From Spyradocola sp034113365 (lineage in GTDB: Bacteria > Bacillota > Clostridia > Christensenellales > UBA1750): DNA of 64,000 nt. Both the position numbers and the translations under genes were made by a program. The notes under the pieces were generated by a model, which did not search any database, was not told the DNA's origin, and saw only the letters and a program-made list of their open reading frames with translations. Positions 8,769 to 19,089 of the stretch are shown here, piece after piece (the first letter of the stretch is position 1; each line of letters begins with the position of its first letter). Where the stretch lies: contig JAXEXP010000102.1 of NCBI GenBank assembly GCA_034113365.1, forward strand, positions 1-64,000, written 5' to 3'.

Positions 8769-9590
8769 ATGGACATCCGCATCGTCAACCTGTTCGACGC
8801 GATCCCCGGCTACCTGGACGCGCTGCGCCGCGCGCCCGACGAGGCCGATGCGCTGTGGGAAGCGCACGTCGTCGCCCCGCACTGGGCGGCGCTGTGCTGC
8901 TACGCGCCCTTCCCGCTGGACGACCGCAAGCCCGCGCCCTGCCGCGACGCAGACGCGCTGGAACGGCAGCTGACGGCCTTCTCCGCGCTGGACCTACCCG
9001 CGCTCCAGGGGGAATTTGCCCGCATCGCCGATACGCTGCCCAATTACGACGACGACCCCATCACCGTGGCGCTGTGCCCGCACCCGGCGGGCGACGCCGA
9101 TTTTGCACAGCGCCAGAACGGCGTGGTCGGCACGTCGCTGTTCGGCAACCTGCTGCTGTGCGTCGACCCGCTCGCGCCGGGCTGGCAGGACTGGCTTCCC
9201 TACGTGTTCGCGCACGAATACCACCACACCGTCTGGGGCAACTACTGGTACAACCTCCACGGCGGCGCGCTGACGGGCGAATTCATCGAGGCGCTGGTCA
9301 TCGACGGCCTCGCGGACGACTTCGTAATGGGCCTGTACCCCGCGCTGCGCCCCCAGTGGGTGAACCCGCAGGCGGGCGACGCGCTCCTCGACGAAATCTA
9401 CGCGCCGCTGCTGCACTGCACGGACGTGGACTACCCGCGCTACATGTTCGGCGGCGGCTCCACGGGCCTGCCCTGGTGCGCAGGCTACGCAGCCGGCGCC
9501 GCGCTGGTGCGCCGCATGCGTGCCGCCCATCCGTCCCTCTCGCCCCGCGAGCTTCTGGAGACCCCGCCGCAGCAGTTCCTCCTCGTCTGA
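8769..9590 (+). CDS. DUF2268 putative zinc-dependent protease
   Basis: 273 aa. The FAHEYHHTVWG motif near residue 150 is a HExxH zinc site (as HEYHH) and a GEFIEALVIDGLADDF stretch about 30 residues later supplies the Glu ligand, as in DUF2268 predicted proteases. No signal peptide or membrane segment. N-terminal third is alpha-helical and not recognised. The ATG at 8769 has GTAGGA upstream. Possibly co-transcribed with the VOC gene. Confidence 0.82.
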   Translation: MDIRIVNLFDAIPGYLDALRRAPDEADALWEAHVVAPHWAALCCYAPFPLDDRKPAPCRDADALERQLTAFSALDLPALQGEFARIADTLPNYDDDPITVALCPHPAGDADFAQRQNGVVGTSLFGNLLLCVDPLAPGWQDWLPYVFAHEYHHTVWGNYWYNLHGGALTGEFIEALVIDGLADDFVMGLYPALRPQWVNPQAGDALLDEIYAPLLHCTDVDYPRYMFGGGSTGLPWCAGYAAGAALVRRMRAAHPSLSPRELLETPPQQFLLV

Positions 9591-9734
9591 TCTCCACAGC
9601 CTTCCCTCAAAAGAGAAAAGCAGTCGCCCCATTCAGCGTCTGTATCCATTAAAAATCCCGCTCACAGCAGGAAATAACCGTATCCTTCGCATTGAAATGG
9701 CGTATCCTTGACAGTCGCTCATGCTTGACGCTAC

Positions 9735-10118
9735 TTAATTCTCCTCCCGCAGCGGCCAGTCGATCTCCACCATGCCCGCCCGCAGCGCTGTCCGCGCCGA
9801 TTTTTCGTTGTCCGCGCTGCACAGGTAGAGCACGGGGCCGTCCGCCGCGCACAGCGCCGCCTGCACGCAGGCCACGGCATACCCGCGCCCGCGGTGGCGC
9901 ACGTCGGTCTCCACCGTGATGTGGCGAAATCCCCTCCCGTCGGGCTCGCGCAGCACCGCCCACGCCACGATGCGCCCGTCGCGCTCCACGCCCCAGGCGT
10001 CGCCCTTTGGCATGCGCACCGCGCCGGAAACGGGCAGGCTGCCGTCCAGCGGGCGCACGGGGATCTCCGGCCGGACCGTCTTTCCGGGCACAAACGCCCG
10101 AATCTTCGCATTTTTCAT
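9735..10118 (-). CDS. GNAT-family N-acetyltransferase
   Basis: 127 aa. The acetyl-CoA motif A is readable as ITVETDVRHRGRGYAVACVQAAL (R-G-R-G-Y for QxxGxG), with DNEKSARTALRAGMVEI as the C-terminal fold signature. Start taken at ATG 10118, with GGAGAAAAGG before it. Substrate unknown. Divergent from the helicase gene with only 43 bp between starts. Confidence 0.85.
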   Translation of the reverse strand: MKNAKIRAFVPGKTVRPEIPVRPLDGSLPVSGAVRMPKGDAWGVERDGRIVAWAVLREPDGRGFRHITVETDVRHRGRGYAVACVQAALCAADGPVLYLCSADNEKSARTALRAGMVEIDWPLREEN

Positions 10119-10161
10119 ACCTTTTCTCCATTCTGACCGCAAAGCCGAGGTGACGTTATCC

Positions 10162-12462
10162 GTGGAAAAGACCGCTTACCGCGCGTCGGTGCACGCCGTG
10201 GTGGAGTTCGCGCTGATGGGCGGCGATCTCGTGCCCGGGGCGTCCGCGGCGCGTCTGCTCGAGGGCGTGCGCGGCCACCGCAGCCTGCAGGACGTGGCCG
10301 AGGAGGGCGTGCTCAACGAGGTGCCCGTGCGCTGCACCGTCGAGGGCGCGCGCGTGTCGCTGACCGTCCACGGCCGCATCGACCGCCTGCATCGCCTGGA
10401 CATGCTCGAGGAGATCAAGACCGTGCTGGGACAGGCGCCCGAGCAGGGCGACCCGCTGCACTGGGCGCAGGCCGAGTGCTACGCGCACATGCTCTGCCAG
10501 CAGGAGGATCTGCCCTTCCTGAACGTGCGCATCACCTACTTAAACCTCTCCGACGGCGACATCACGCGCCTGACGCGCACGCTCACGCGAGAAGCCCTCG
10601 CCGAGCGGTTCCAGAGCTACGTCGCGCCCTACCTCGCCCGCCTCGAGCGCATGGACGCCCACCGCGCGGCGCTGCGCACGCAGATGGAGGCGCTGGCCTT
10701 CCCCTACCCCGCCTACCGCACCGGCCAGCGCGAGCTCGCCGCTGAGATCTACCGCACCATCCGCGACGGCAAGATGCTGCTGGCCCAGGCGCCCACCGGC
10801 ACGGGCAAGACCATGGCGGCGCTGTTTCCGGCGCTCAAGGGCGTCGGCGCGGGCTGCGTGGAGCGCATCTTCTACCTGACGGCGCGCACCACCGCGCGGC
10901 AGGCCGCGTTCGACGCGCTCTCCCTGCTGCCTGCGAGCGAGCTGCGTGCCATCGCGCTGTACGCACGGGAAAGCTGCTGCGCGCAGGAGCGCCCCATCTG
11001 CCGCTCCGGGCTATGCGCGCGCCAAACCGGCTACTACGACCGCCTGCCCGCGGCGCTGGACGACGCGCTGGCACAGGGCGGGCCCTTCACGCGCGAGCGG
11101 GTGCGCGAGATCGCCGACGCCCACGGCCTTTGCCCCTTTGAGTTCTCGCTGGATCTGTCGCTGGAATGTGACGTGATCGTGTGCGACTACAACTATGTGT
11201 TCGACCCGCGCGTGCGTCTGCAGCGCTACGCGACGGGCGGCCGCAAGGGCCAGGTGCTGCTCATCGACGAGGCGCACAACCTCCCTGACCGCGCCCGCGA
11301 CATGTACTCCGCCGCGCTCTCCGTCCGCCAGCTCAATGCCGCGCGCAAGAGCATCGACAAGAGCCGCCGCAGGGAGCCGCTCTACCTCAGTCTGCGCGCG
11401 CTGTGCAAGGCCATCTGCGCCGCAGCCGCCGAGGGCGACCTTCCCCGCGCCGAGCGCGACCCCCGGCCGGACATCGCCGAGCGCTGCGAGGACGCGCTGT
11501 GCGAACTGGGCGCGTCCGACGCGCTGCCGGGCGAGGCGGCGTCGCAGCTGTCGCTTGCGCTGTCCTCCTACCTCTACCACGCCGCGCACTGGGATGAAAA
11601 CGACTATCTGCTCTTCTCCGGCGGCAAAACCGCGCCCACGCTGACGCTGTTCTGCGCCGACGCCGCACAAAAAACCGCCGCAGTGCTCAAGCGCAGCCGC
11701 GCGGCGGTGCTGTTCTCGGCGACGCTCAGCCCGATGGAGTTCTATAAAACGCTGACCGGCGCATCGCCCGATGCCGCCTGCGTCTACCTGCTCTCGCCCT
11801 TTCCGCAGGATCACCTGCTGGTGCTGCATCTGCCCGTCAGCACGCGCTATGCCGCCCGTGAGCGCACGCTGCCCCGCGTCGCCTCGGCGATCCTGGCCTT
11901 TGCGCAGGCCCGGCAGAACGGCAATTTCATCGCGTTCTTCCCCTCCTACGCCTACCTGTCCAAAGCAAGGGAGCTGCTCGAAGGCGCGCTGGACGAGGGC
12001 ACAGAACTGCTCGTGCAGGAGCAGCAGATGGACGAAACGGCGCGCGCGCAGTTTCTCGCGCGCTTTACGCCCGAGCCAAAGGGCCGGCTGCTGGCGCTGT
12101 GCGTGCTGGGCGGCGCGTTCTCCGAGGGCGTGGACTTGCCCGCCGAGCGGCTGTGCGGCGCGGCCATCGTGGGCGTGGGCCTGCCGCAGGTGGGCGTGGA
12201 GCGCGACACGCTCAAGGCCCGCTATGAGGAAAATTACGGCAGCGGCTACGCCTATGCCTACGCCTACCCCGGCCTTGGCAAGGTGCTGCAGGCGGCGGGG
12301 CGCATCATCCGCTCCGAGCGCGACCGCGGCGCGCTGCTGCTCATCGACGACCGCTACGCCCGCGAGGACTACCGCGCCCTGCTGCCGCCGCACTGGTCGC
12401 CCATTCCCGTGCGCACCGACGCGGAGATCGCCGCCCGCACCGCGCAGTTCTTCGGTGAATAG
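10162..12462 (+). CDS. DinG/XPD-like DNA helicase with N-terminal PD-(D/E)XK-like nuclease domain
   Basis: 766 aa from the GTG at 10162 (GAGGTGA 8 bases upstream). Residues about 60-130 hold GRIDRLHRLDMLEEIKT followed by HWAQAECYAHM, the pattern of a PD-(D/E)XK/Cas4-like nuclease. Walker A APTGTGKT is near residue 213, a four-cysteine run (ESCCAQERPICRSGLCARQ, about 270-288) fits the XPD iron-sulfur cluster, DEAH box LLIDEAHNLPD near 368, then FSATLSP and QAAGRIIRSERDRGALLLID as motif VI. Likely a 5'-3' repair helicase acting with its own nuclease domain. Confidence 0.92.
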   Translation: MEKTAYRASVHAVVEFALMGGDLVPGASAARLLEGVRGHRSLQDVAEEGVLNEVPVRCTVEGARVSLTVHGRIDRLHRLDMLEEIKTVLGQAPEQGDPLHWAQAECYAHMLCQQEDLPFLNVRITYLNLSDGDITRLTRTLTREALAERFQSYVAPYLARLERMDAHRAALRTQMEALAFPYPAYRTGQRELAAEIYRTIRDGKMLLAQAPTGTGKTMAALFPALKGVGAGCVERIFYLTARTTARQAAFDALSLLPASELRAIALYARESCCAQERPICRSGLCARQTGYYDRLPAALDDALAQGGPFTRERVREIADAHGLCPFEFSLDLSLECDVIVCDYNYVFDPRVRLQRYATGGRKGQVLLIDEAHNLPDRARDMYSAALSVRQLNAARKSIDKSRRREPLYLSLRALCKAICAAAAEGDLPRAERDPRPDIAERCEDALCELGASDALPGEAASQLSLALSSYLYHAAHWDENDYLLFSGGKTAPTLTLFCADAAQKTAAVLKRSRAAVLFSATLSPMEFYKTLTGASPDAACVYLLSPFPQDHLLVLHLPVSTRYAARERTLPRVASAILAFAQARQNGNFIAFFPSYAYLSKARELLEGALDEGTELLVQEQQMDETARAQFLARFTPEPKGRLLALCVLGGAFSEGVDLPAERLCGAAIVGVGLPQVGVERDTLKARYEENYGSGYAYAYAYPGLGKVLQAAGRIIRSERDRGALLLIDDRYAREDYRALLPPHWSPIPVRTDAEIAARTAQFFGE

Positions 12463-12511
12463 TGTAAGAAACACCCCCACACCACAAGATGCGCAGCAAT
12501 GATTCACTATT

Positions 12512-13030
12512 TTATTCCACCAGCAGCCCTTCTTTGCGCAGCGCCTGCACGATGCTCTCCAGCTCCTCCTGTCCCGGCGCCTCCAGCGTGTGCAGGTGCA
12601 CGCCGCCGGTGAGCATGGAGATGGGCGTGGTGCCCTCCGTCTCAAAGTGCGCCATGAACACGTTCACGCCCGCGCGGGAGCGCAGCATCAGCGGCGCGGA
12701 GATCTCTCCGTACACGGGGTGCTCGATGGAAACGTCCACCACCGTGCCGCCGTTATCTACAATGAGCTCCAGTTCCCTGCGCATGGCGGCGTTGTCCGTG
12801 TGCCGGGCGGCCACCACGCGTCTTGCGGCAGCGCCCGCTGCGGACGCGGGCATCAGATACCCCTCCGGCGTGGCGAATATATTGGCCCCGCCCGTGCGCA
12901 GCAGCGCGATGTCCTGCACGATCACCTGACGGCTGACGCCCATGCGCCGGGCAAGCTCGGTGCCGGTGATGGGCTGGGTGCCTCCGCGCAGCAGCTGCAA
13001 TATGGTGCTGCGCCTCTCCTTTGCGTCCAT
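12512..13030 (-). CDS. niaR: NiaR (YrxA) nicotinate-responsive transcriptional repressor
   Basis: 172 aa. N-terminal HTH_11 winged helix (MDAKERRSTILQLLRGG, ELARRMGVSRQVIVQDIALLR) and C-terminal 3H domain with its three histidine regions: ARHTDNAAMRRELELIV, VSIEHPVYGEI and GGVHLHTLEA. In Firmicutes NiaR represses NAD salvage and nicotinate transport genes with nicotinate as co-repressor. Follows the YugP-type protease gene by 18 bp, so likely the second gene of a pair. No NAD gene lies nearby, so its targets are elsewhere. Confidence 0.92.
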   Translation of the reverse strand: MDAKERRSTILQLLRGGTQPITGTELARRMGVSRQVIVQDIALLRTGGANIFATPEGYLMPASAAGAAARRVVAARHTDNAAMRRELELIVDNGGTVVDVSIEHPVYGEISAPLMLRSRAGVNVFMAHFETEGTTPISMLTGGVHLHTLEAPGQEELESIVQALRKEGLLVE

Positions 13031-13048
13031 TTTTTGCTCCCTTCTGCG

Positions 13049-13756
13049 CTAGTCGCGGTTGTTTCGCCCGCGGCCGACGATGGTCAGCAGACGCAGCAGC
13101 TGCGCCACGGCGGCAAGTGCGGACGTCAGGTAGGTGGACGCCGCCGCCGACAGCACCTTGCGCGCCTTGGGCGCCTCGTCCGCCTCCAGCAGACCGCAGT
13201 CCGTCAGCGCCCTCATCGCGCGCCGGGAGGCGTTCAGCTCCACCGGCAGCGTGATCAGCTGAAAGGCCACCGCCAGCGCGTACAGCGCCACGCCCGCCAG
13301 CGCCAGATAATAGGAGTTCAGCAGCAGCCCCACCAGCAGCAGCGGAATGGACGCCTGCGAGCCAAAGTTGACCAGCGGCACGATGGAGTTGCGCAGCATC
13401 AGCGGCGCATAGCTCTGCGCGTGCTGGATGGCATGTCCCGCCTCGTGCGCGGCCACGCCCAGCGCCGCGATGGAATTGGAGTCGTACACGCTCTCGGATA
13501 ATTGCAGCGTCTTGTTCTTTGGATTATAATGGTCGGTGAGGTTGCCGCGCACGCGGCCGATGGCCACGTCGTAGACGCCCTGGCTGTTCATCACCATCTG
13601 GGCCGCCTGCGCCGCCGTCACGCCGGACCGCGCCGCCACGCGGGAGAATTTGCGGAACGTGCTCTGCACCGCGCCCTGCGCGATCATGCCCAGCACCGCC
13701 GCGATGATGACCAGCAGCATCGCATCATAATAGGTAAAGTGGAGTTCATACGGCAT
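13049..13756 (-). CDS. YugP-family membrane zinc metallopeptidase
   Basis: 235 aa starting MPYELHFTYYDAML, with GGAGGTG upstream. One N-terminal membrane helix, then the HEAGHAIQHAQ zinc site about residue 130, and two more hydrophobic segments (SIPLLLVGLLLNSYYLALAG, ALAVAFQLITLPVEL) followed by NASRRA, the conserved Glu/Asn region of this family. Function in the cell is not established. Confidence 0.9.
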   Translation of the reverse strand: MPYELHFTYYDAMLLVIIAAVLGMIAQGAVQSTFRKFSRVAARSGVTAAQAAQMVMNSQGVYDVAIGRVRGNLTDHYNPKNKTLQLSESVYDSNSIAALGVAAHEAGHAIQHAQSYAPLMLRNSIVPLVNFGSQASIPLLLVGLLLNSYYLALAGVALYALAVAFQLITLPVELNASRRAMRALTDCGLLEADEAPKARKVLSAAASTYLTSALAAVAQLLRLLTIVGRGRNNRD

Positions 13757-13787
13757 AGTTCCAAACACCTCCGTCGTTTCTGCTTCA

Positions 13788-13816
13788 ATTATATATAAAA
13801 CTTTTCCTCCCGTAAA
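13788..13816 (-). promoter_or_regulatory. Promoter of the YugP-niaR pair
   Basis: Minus-strand TTTACG (13811-13816), 17-bp spacer, TATAAT (13788-13793), 32 bases before the start codon. Confidence 0.75.
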
Positions 13817-13911
13817 GCACCTTTGACTCAAATCCGCATCTGCGCGCACCAAAGCCGCGCTTTCCCCTCTGCAAACAGCATTCCCACTTTTGACCCCAAG
13901 GAGCCAACGAC

Positions 13912-15042
13912 ATGAACTACAAAGCAGACGAATTCGACTACGAGGCGGAATACCAGCGCCTGCGCAAGGGCGTGGCGCGCGCCAACATACTGCTGCTGGG
14001 CGCGTCCGGCGCGGGCAAGAGCTCCGTCATCAACCACGTGTTCGGCCGGGAAATGACGCAGGCGGGGCCGGGGCAGTCCGTCACGCGCGGCGTCATCCCC
14101 TGCTCCAGCGACGACATGCCTGTGGTGCTCTACGACACCGAGGGCTACACCGCAGGCTCTGCCGGCATGGACGCCTTTGAGCGCAACGTGCTCGCCTTTG
14201 CCGACCGCCTTGCCGCCGAGCGCCCGGGCGACCTCTCCTGCCGCATCCACGTGGCGTGGTTCTGCATCTCGCTGGCCGCAAAGCGCGTCACCGATACCGA
14301 CGTGCGCCTTGTGCGGGCGCTGCGCGAGCGCGGCATCCCCGTCTGCCTGGTGCTGACGCACGCCGACGCGGCCGACGCGCAGGAGCTTGCCGCGATGCAG
14401 CGCACGCTGACCGACCGCCTGCCCGACGTCCCCCAGTTCCTCACCTGCGCCCTGCCCGAGCTGCAGGAGCCGCTGCGCGGTCTGCTGCAATGGGACGACC
14501 TGCTCTCCTGGTCGCTGGACAGCCTGGAGCCTTCGCTGCGCGAGGGCTTCATCTCGGCGCTGCACCTGGAGCTGGAACGCAAGAAAAAGCTGGTGATGGG
14601 CTCCATCGTGCCGCGCTACACCGCGGGCGCGGCGGCCGTGGGCGCGGTGCCGCTTTCCTTCTCCGACGCGGTGCTGCTCGTGCCGCTGCAAACCACCATG
14701 ACGCTGCATATCCTCAACGTCTACGGCATCGAGAAGATCTCCCAGCCCATCAGCGGCCTGGTCGGCTCCATGCTGATGACGCAAGTGGGCAAGAGCACCG
14801 CCGCCGGGCTGCTCAAGCTGATCCCGGGCGTGGGGTCGCTGCTGGGCGGGGCCGTGACCGCCGCGGTCGCGGGCACGCTGACGGGCGCGCTGGGCTACGC
14901 CATCTGCGAGCTTTCGCACCTGTACGCCTACAAGGTGCTGGTGGAGCACGAGAACCTGAGCGCCATCGACTGGTTCGACCCCAAGCAGGTGGAGCGGCTG
15001 ATGCGCGAATACATCTCCCGGCAGAAGAAGAACAGGGACTGA
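13912..15042 (+). CDS. Membrane-associated GTPase with DUF697-like C-terminus (first of a tandem pair)
   Basis: 376 aa. N-terminal Era/septin-like G domain: P-loop GASGAGKSS (about 33-41), switch region TRGVIP, G3 YDTEGY, G4 THAD. Residues about 230-345 form hydrophobic, Gly/Ala-rich helices (AVGAVPLSFSDAVLLVP, LIPGVGSLLGGAVTAAVAG), like DUF697/YcjF membrane domains. Its stop is 29 bp before the next GTPase. The pair likely works as one system, role unknown. Confidence 0.83.
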   Translation: MNYKADEFDYEAEYQRLRKGVARANILLLGASGAGKSSVINHVFGREMTQAGPGQSVTRGVIPCSSDDMPVVLYDTEGYTAGSAGMDAFERNVLAFADRLAAERPGDLSCRIHVAWFCISLAAKRVTDTDVRLVRALRERGIPVCLVLTHADAADAQELAAMQRTLTDRLPDVPQFLTCALPELQEPLRGLLQWDDLLSWSLDSLEPSLREGFISALHLELERKKKLVMGSIVPRYTAGAAAVGAVPLSFSDAVLLVPLQTTMTLHILNVYGIEKISQPISGLVGSMLMTQVGKSTAAGLLKLIPGVGSLLGGAVTAAVAGTLTGALGYAICELSHLYAYKVLVEHENLSAIDWFDPKQVERLMREYISRQKKNRD

Positions 15043-15071
15043 CGCGGGATCCCCGCTGTTGAGGTGCTGGC

Positions 15072-16205
15072 ATGAAGCCATTTGAGGTCAACATACTGGT
15101 CGCGGGCCGCACGGGCTGCGGCAAGAGCGCATTTGTCAACTATCTGTACGGCGCGCCGGTGCGCGACACGGGCGCAGGCCGCCCCGTCACCGAGCGCGGC
15201 CTGTTCTGCGAGCGCCTGACGCTGCCCGACGGCGTCACGCTCAACGTGCACGACACCTGGGGCATGGAGCCCGACCGCGCTGCCGAGTGGGAGGCGCTTC
15301 TGCTGAACGAGATGGAACAGCGCGCCCAAGGCGACGTTTCGGACTGGTTCCACACCGTGTTTTACTGCTTTTCCGCCGCCTCTGCGCGCGTGGAGAACTG
15401 CGAGCTGTCGCTGCTGCACAGGCTAATGCAGCAGGGCTGCCAGGTGCTGGCCGTGCTGACGCATTGCGACGCGCCGGGCGCACCCGAGGCCGCGAAAGAA
15501 CTGCGCCGTGTACTGACCGAGAACTGCGGCATGGACGCGCGCGACGTGCTCGAGGTCTGCTCGGTGGAAAAGACGCTGCTCACGGGCAAAACCGTGCGCC
15601 CCTTCGGCCGCGAGCGCGTGCTGGAGCGGCTGCGGGAGGGGCTGTGGCCATCGCTGCGGGCGCGCTGCATCGCCTCGCTGCGCGCGTTTGCGGAGGGCGA
15701 GGTCGAGCGGTGGGCGGAGCTTGGCGAGGAGCTGATCGCGCGCAAGGTGCGCTTTTTCAACATGCTCAGCCCCAAGCTCTCCGACGCGCTGTCGGACAGC
15801 CTCAACCGCGCCGCGCAGGGCGTGATGGACGAGGTGCAGCGCCGCACCTCCGCGCTGCTGTCCGGGTGCCTGGACGCCTACGGCTGCCTGATGCACCTGT
15901 ACGGCACGCCGGGCGTGCGCGTGCTGGCCCCCGAGCTGCCCGCCATAGAGCCGCTGCGCTGCGCGCTGACCGCCTCCGAGCGCAGCGCCTACGCCTTCAC
16001 CGCCGCGCTGCTGGCGCTCATCCCCGTCTACAACCTCACCGTCCCCTACAAGACCCTGCACGCCCGCCGCAGCGAGATCACCCTCCAGCTGATGAAGCAG
16101 CGCCTGAACATGCTCGAGCAGCTGCGGCTGTACCTTGCCGACGTCGAGCGCACGCTGCTCGCGCTGCGCACGGAAGAAGCCCGCGACGCGGAGGCTTCCG
16201 CGTGA
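15072..16205 (+). CDS. Second GTPase of the tandem pair, helical C-terminus
   Basis: 377 aa. G domain: P-loop AGRTGCGKSAFVNYLYG (about 11-27), TERGLF, G3 HDTWGME, G4 LTHCD. The C-terminal half is long alpha-helical with one hydrophobic stretch (YAFTAALLALIPVYNLTVPY, near 315-335) and a last coiled-coil-like helix. Homologous to the upstream protein in the G domain but different after it. RBS GAGG just upstream of ATG 15072. Not recognised beyond the GTPase fold; dynamin-like or IRG-like behaviour is possible but unproven. Confidence 0.8.
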   Translation: MKPFEVNILVAGRTGCGKSAFVNYLYGAPVRDTGAGRPVTERGLFCERLTLPDGVTLNVHDTWGMEPDRAAEWEALLLNEMEQRAQGDVSDWFHTVFYCFSAASARVENCELSLLHRLMQQGCQVLAVLTHCDAPGAPEAAKELRRVLTENCGMDARDVLEVCSVEKTLLTGKTVRPFGRERVLERLREGLWPSLRARCIASLRAFAEGEVERWAELGEELIARKVRFFNMLSPKLSDALSDSLNRAAQGVMDEVQRRTSALLSGCLDAYGCLMHLYGTPGVRVLAPELPAIEPLRCALTASERSAYAFTAALLALIPVYNLTVPYKTLHARRSEITLQLMKQRLNMLEQLRLYLADVERTLLALRTEEARDAEASA

Positions 16206-16283
16206 AAAGCGCACGCAGGACGGCGACCAACAAAATCTTATGCCGTGTTTACGCCGCTCCCTGTGGTTTTTTGGCAGCGGGCG

Positions 16284-16292
16284 TGGTATACT
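16284..16292 (+). promoter_or_regulatory. Extended -10 promoter of asnS
   Basis: TGG directly before TATACT (16287-16292) gives an extended -10; there is no good -35 at 17 bp. Transcript would start about 30 bases before the asnS ATG, leaving no room for a T-box leader. Confidence 0.55.
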
Positions 16293-16330
16293 AAGTAGTG
16301 TATGAATGACGACCATGGAGGAGAATCCCT

Positions 16331-17722
<1,392 letters not shown>

Positions 17723-17762
17723 GCGAGTAACAGACCTATTCATAGAAACGGAGTGTGTAACT

Positions 17763-18872
17763 TTGGACGACCTGCTACTGCTGTTCGGCAATCTTGCGAA
17801 CCTGCTGGACTGGCGCATCCCCGTCATGTGGGCCATCGGCGCGCTGCTGATCTACCTGGCCATCAAAAAGGACATGGAGCCCACGCTTCTGCTGCCCATC
17901 GGCTTTGGCGCGATCCTGGTCAACATCCCCAACGCCGACCTGGTCGGCCCCGAGGGCGCGCTGACCACGCTGTTCAACGCCGGCATCGCCAACGAGCTCT
18001 TCCCGCTGATCCTGTTCATCGGCATCGGCGCGATGATCGACTTTGGCCCGCTGCTGTCCAACCCCAAGCTGATGCTCTTTGGCGCGGCAGCGCAGTTCGG
18101 CATCTTCTTCACGCTGTGCATGGCCTCCATGTTCTTTGACCTCAACGATGCGGCCTCCATTGCCGTCATCGGCGCGGCGGACGGCCCCACCTCCATCGTG
18201 GTGGCGCAGACGCTGAACTCCAAGTATCTGGGCGCCATCATGGTCGCGGCCTACTCCTACATGGCGCTGGTGCCCATCATCCAGCCGCCCATCATCAAGC
18301 TGCTGACCACCCGCAAGGAGCGGCTCATCCGCATGCCCTATGAGCCCAAATCCGTCTCCAAGACCACGCGCATCCTCTTCCCCATCATCATCACCGTCAT
18401 TGCCGCGGTGTTCGCGCCGTCGGCGGCGTCGCTGGTGGGCTTCCTGATGTTCGGCAACCTCATCCGCGAGTGCGGCGTGCTGGGCTCCCTCTCCGAGACC
18501 GCGCAGAAGGTGCTGGCCAACCTCGTGACCATATTCCTTGGCATCACCATCGCGCTGCGCATGCAGGCCGCCGAGTTCCTCACCTTTGACACGCTGCTCA
18601 TCCTGGGCCTGGGCCTGATCGCCTTTGTGATGGATACCGCGGGCGGCGTGCTGTTCGCCAAGTTCCTCAACCTCTTCCTCAAGAAGAAGATCAACCCCAT
18701 GATCGGCGCGGCGGGCATCTCCGCGTTCCCCATGTCCGGCCGCATCGTGCACAAGATGGGGCTCAAGGAGGATCCGCAGAACTTCCTGCTGATGCACTCC
18801 ATCGGCGTCAACGTCTCGGGCCAGATCGCCTCGGTCATCGCCGGCGGCCTGATCCTGTCGTTCTTCGGCTAA
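17763..18872 (+). CDS. oadB: Sodium-translocating decarboxylase beta subunit
   Basis: 369 aa, largely membrane-embedded, begins with TTG at 17763 after GGAG. Ten or so hydrophobic segments and the family signatures LLPIGFGAILVNIP, GIGAMIDFGPLL (Asp in the Na+ path), AASIAVIGAADGPTSIVV and NPMIGAAGISAFPMSGR. Couples decarboxylation of oxaloacetate, glutaconyl- or methylmalonyl-CoA to Na+ export. The carboxyltransferase (alpha) and biotin carrier genes are not in the window, so which acid is used cannot be told. Confidence 0.94.
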   Translation: MDDLLLLFGNLANLLDWRIPVMWAIGALLIYLAIKKDMEPTLLLPIGFGAILVNIPNADLVGPEGALTTLFNAGIANELFPLILFIGIGAMIDFGPLLSNPKLMLFGAAAQFGIFFTLCMASMFFDLNDAASIAVIGAADGPTSIVVAQTLNSKYLGAIMVAAYSYMALVPIIQPPIIKLLTTRKERLIRMPYEPKSVSKTTRILFPIIITVIAAVFAPSAASLVGFLMFGNLIRECGVLGSLSETAQKVLANLVTIFLGITIALRMQAAEFLTFDTLLILGLGLIAFVMDTAGGVLFAKFLNLFLKKKINPMIGAAGISAFPMSGRIVHKMGLKEDPQNFLLMHSIGVNVSGQIASVIAGGLILSFFG

Positions 18873-18887
18873 AGGAGGGGCCATGCC

Positions 18888-19034
18888 ATGCAGTTTGATC
18901 CTATGAATTTCGTAATCAACCTCAAGTACATGGGTCTTGGCATGCTGGGCATCTTCGTGGTGCTGGGCATCATCATACTCATCACGCTGGGCCTCGGCCG
19001 TCTACCTGCCGGGGAACAGGGCGAGGACAAGTAA
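18888..19034 (+). CDS. OadG-like single-helix subunit (48 aa)
   Basis: 48 aa, starts at ATG 18888 with AAAGGAGGGG upstream, 15 bp after oadB. One membrane helix (YMGLGMLGIFVVLGIIILIT) and a short polar tail ending GEDK. Size, topology and position next to oadB match the small gamma/G subunit that assembles Na+-pumping decarboxylases, although the sequence is too short to prove it. Confidence 0.72.
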   Translation: MQFDPMNFVINLKYMGLGMLGIFVVLGIIILITLGLGRLPAGEQGEDK

Positions 19035-19042
19035 ATCAACCC

Positions 19043-19077
19043 GGGGGGACGGCGCCGCTGCCGTCCCCTGCTTTTTT
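19043..19077 (+). terminator. Terminator/attenuator directly before the sensor kinase
   Basis: GGGGACGGC / GCCGTCCCC stem with 6-base loop, then TGCTTTTTT. The T-run ends 12 bases before the kinase ATG and touches its SD, so kdpDE transcripts coming from upstream must read through it. Confidence 0.85.
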
Positions 19078-19089
19078 CAAGGAGGAACC

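Noticed and set aside
11011..12645. Minus-strand frame of about 544 codons
   Set aside because: Antisense to the helicase; low-complexity residues only.
16271..16292. TTGGCA with TATACT as a -35/-10 pair for asnS
   Set aside because: Spacer is only 10 bp; the extended -10 is the better explanation.
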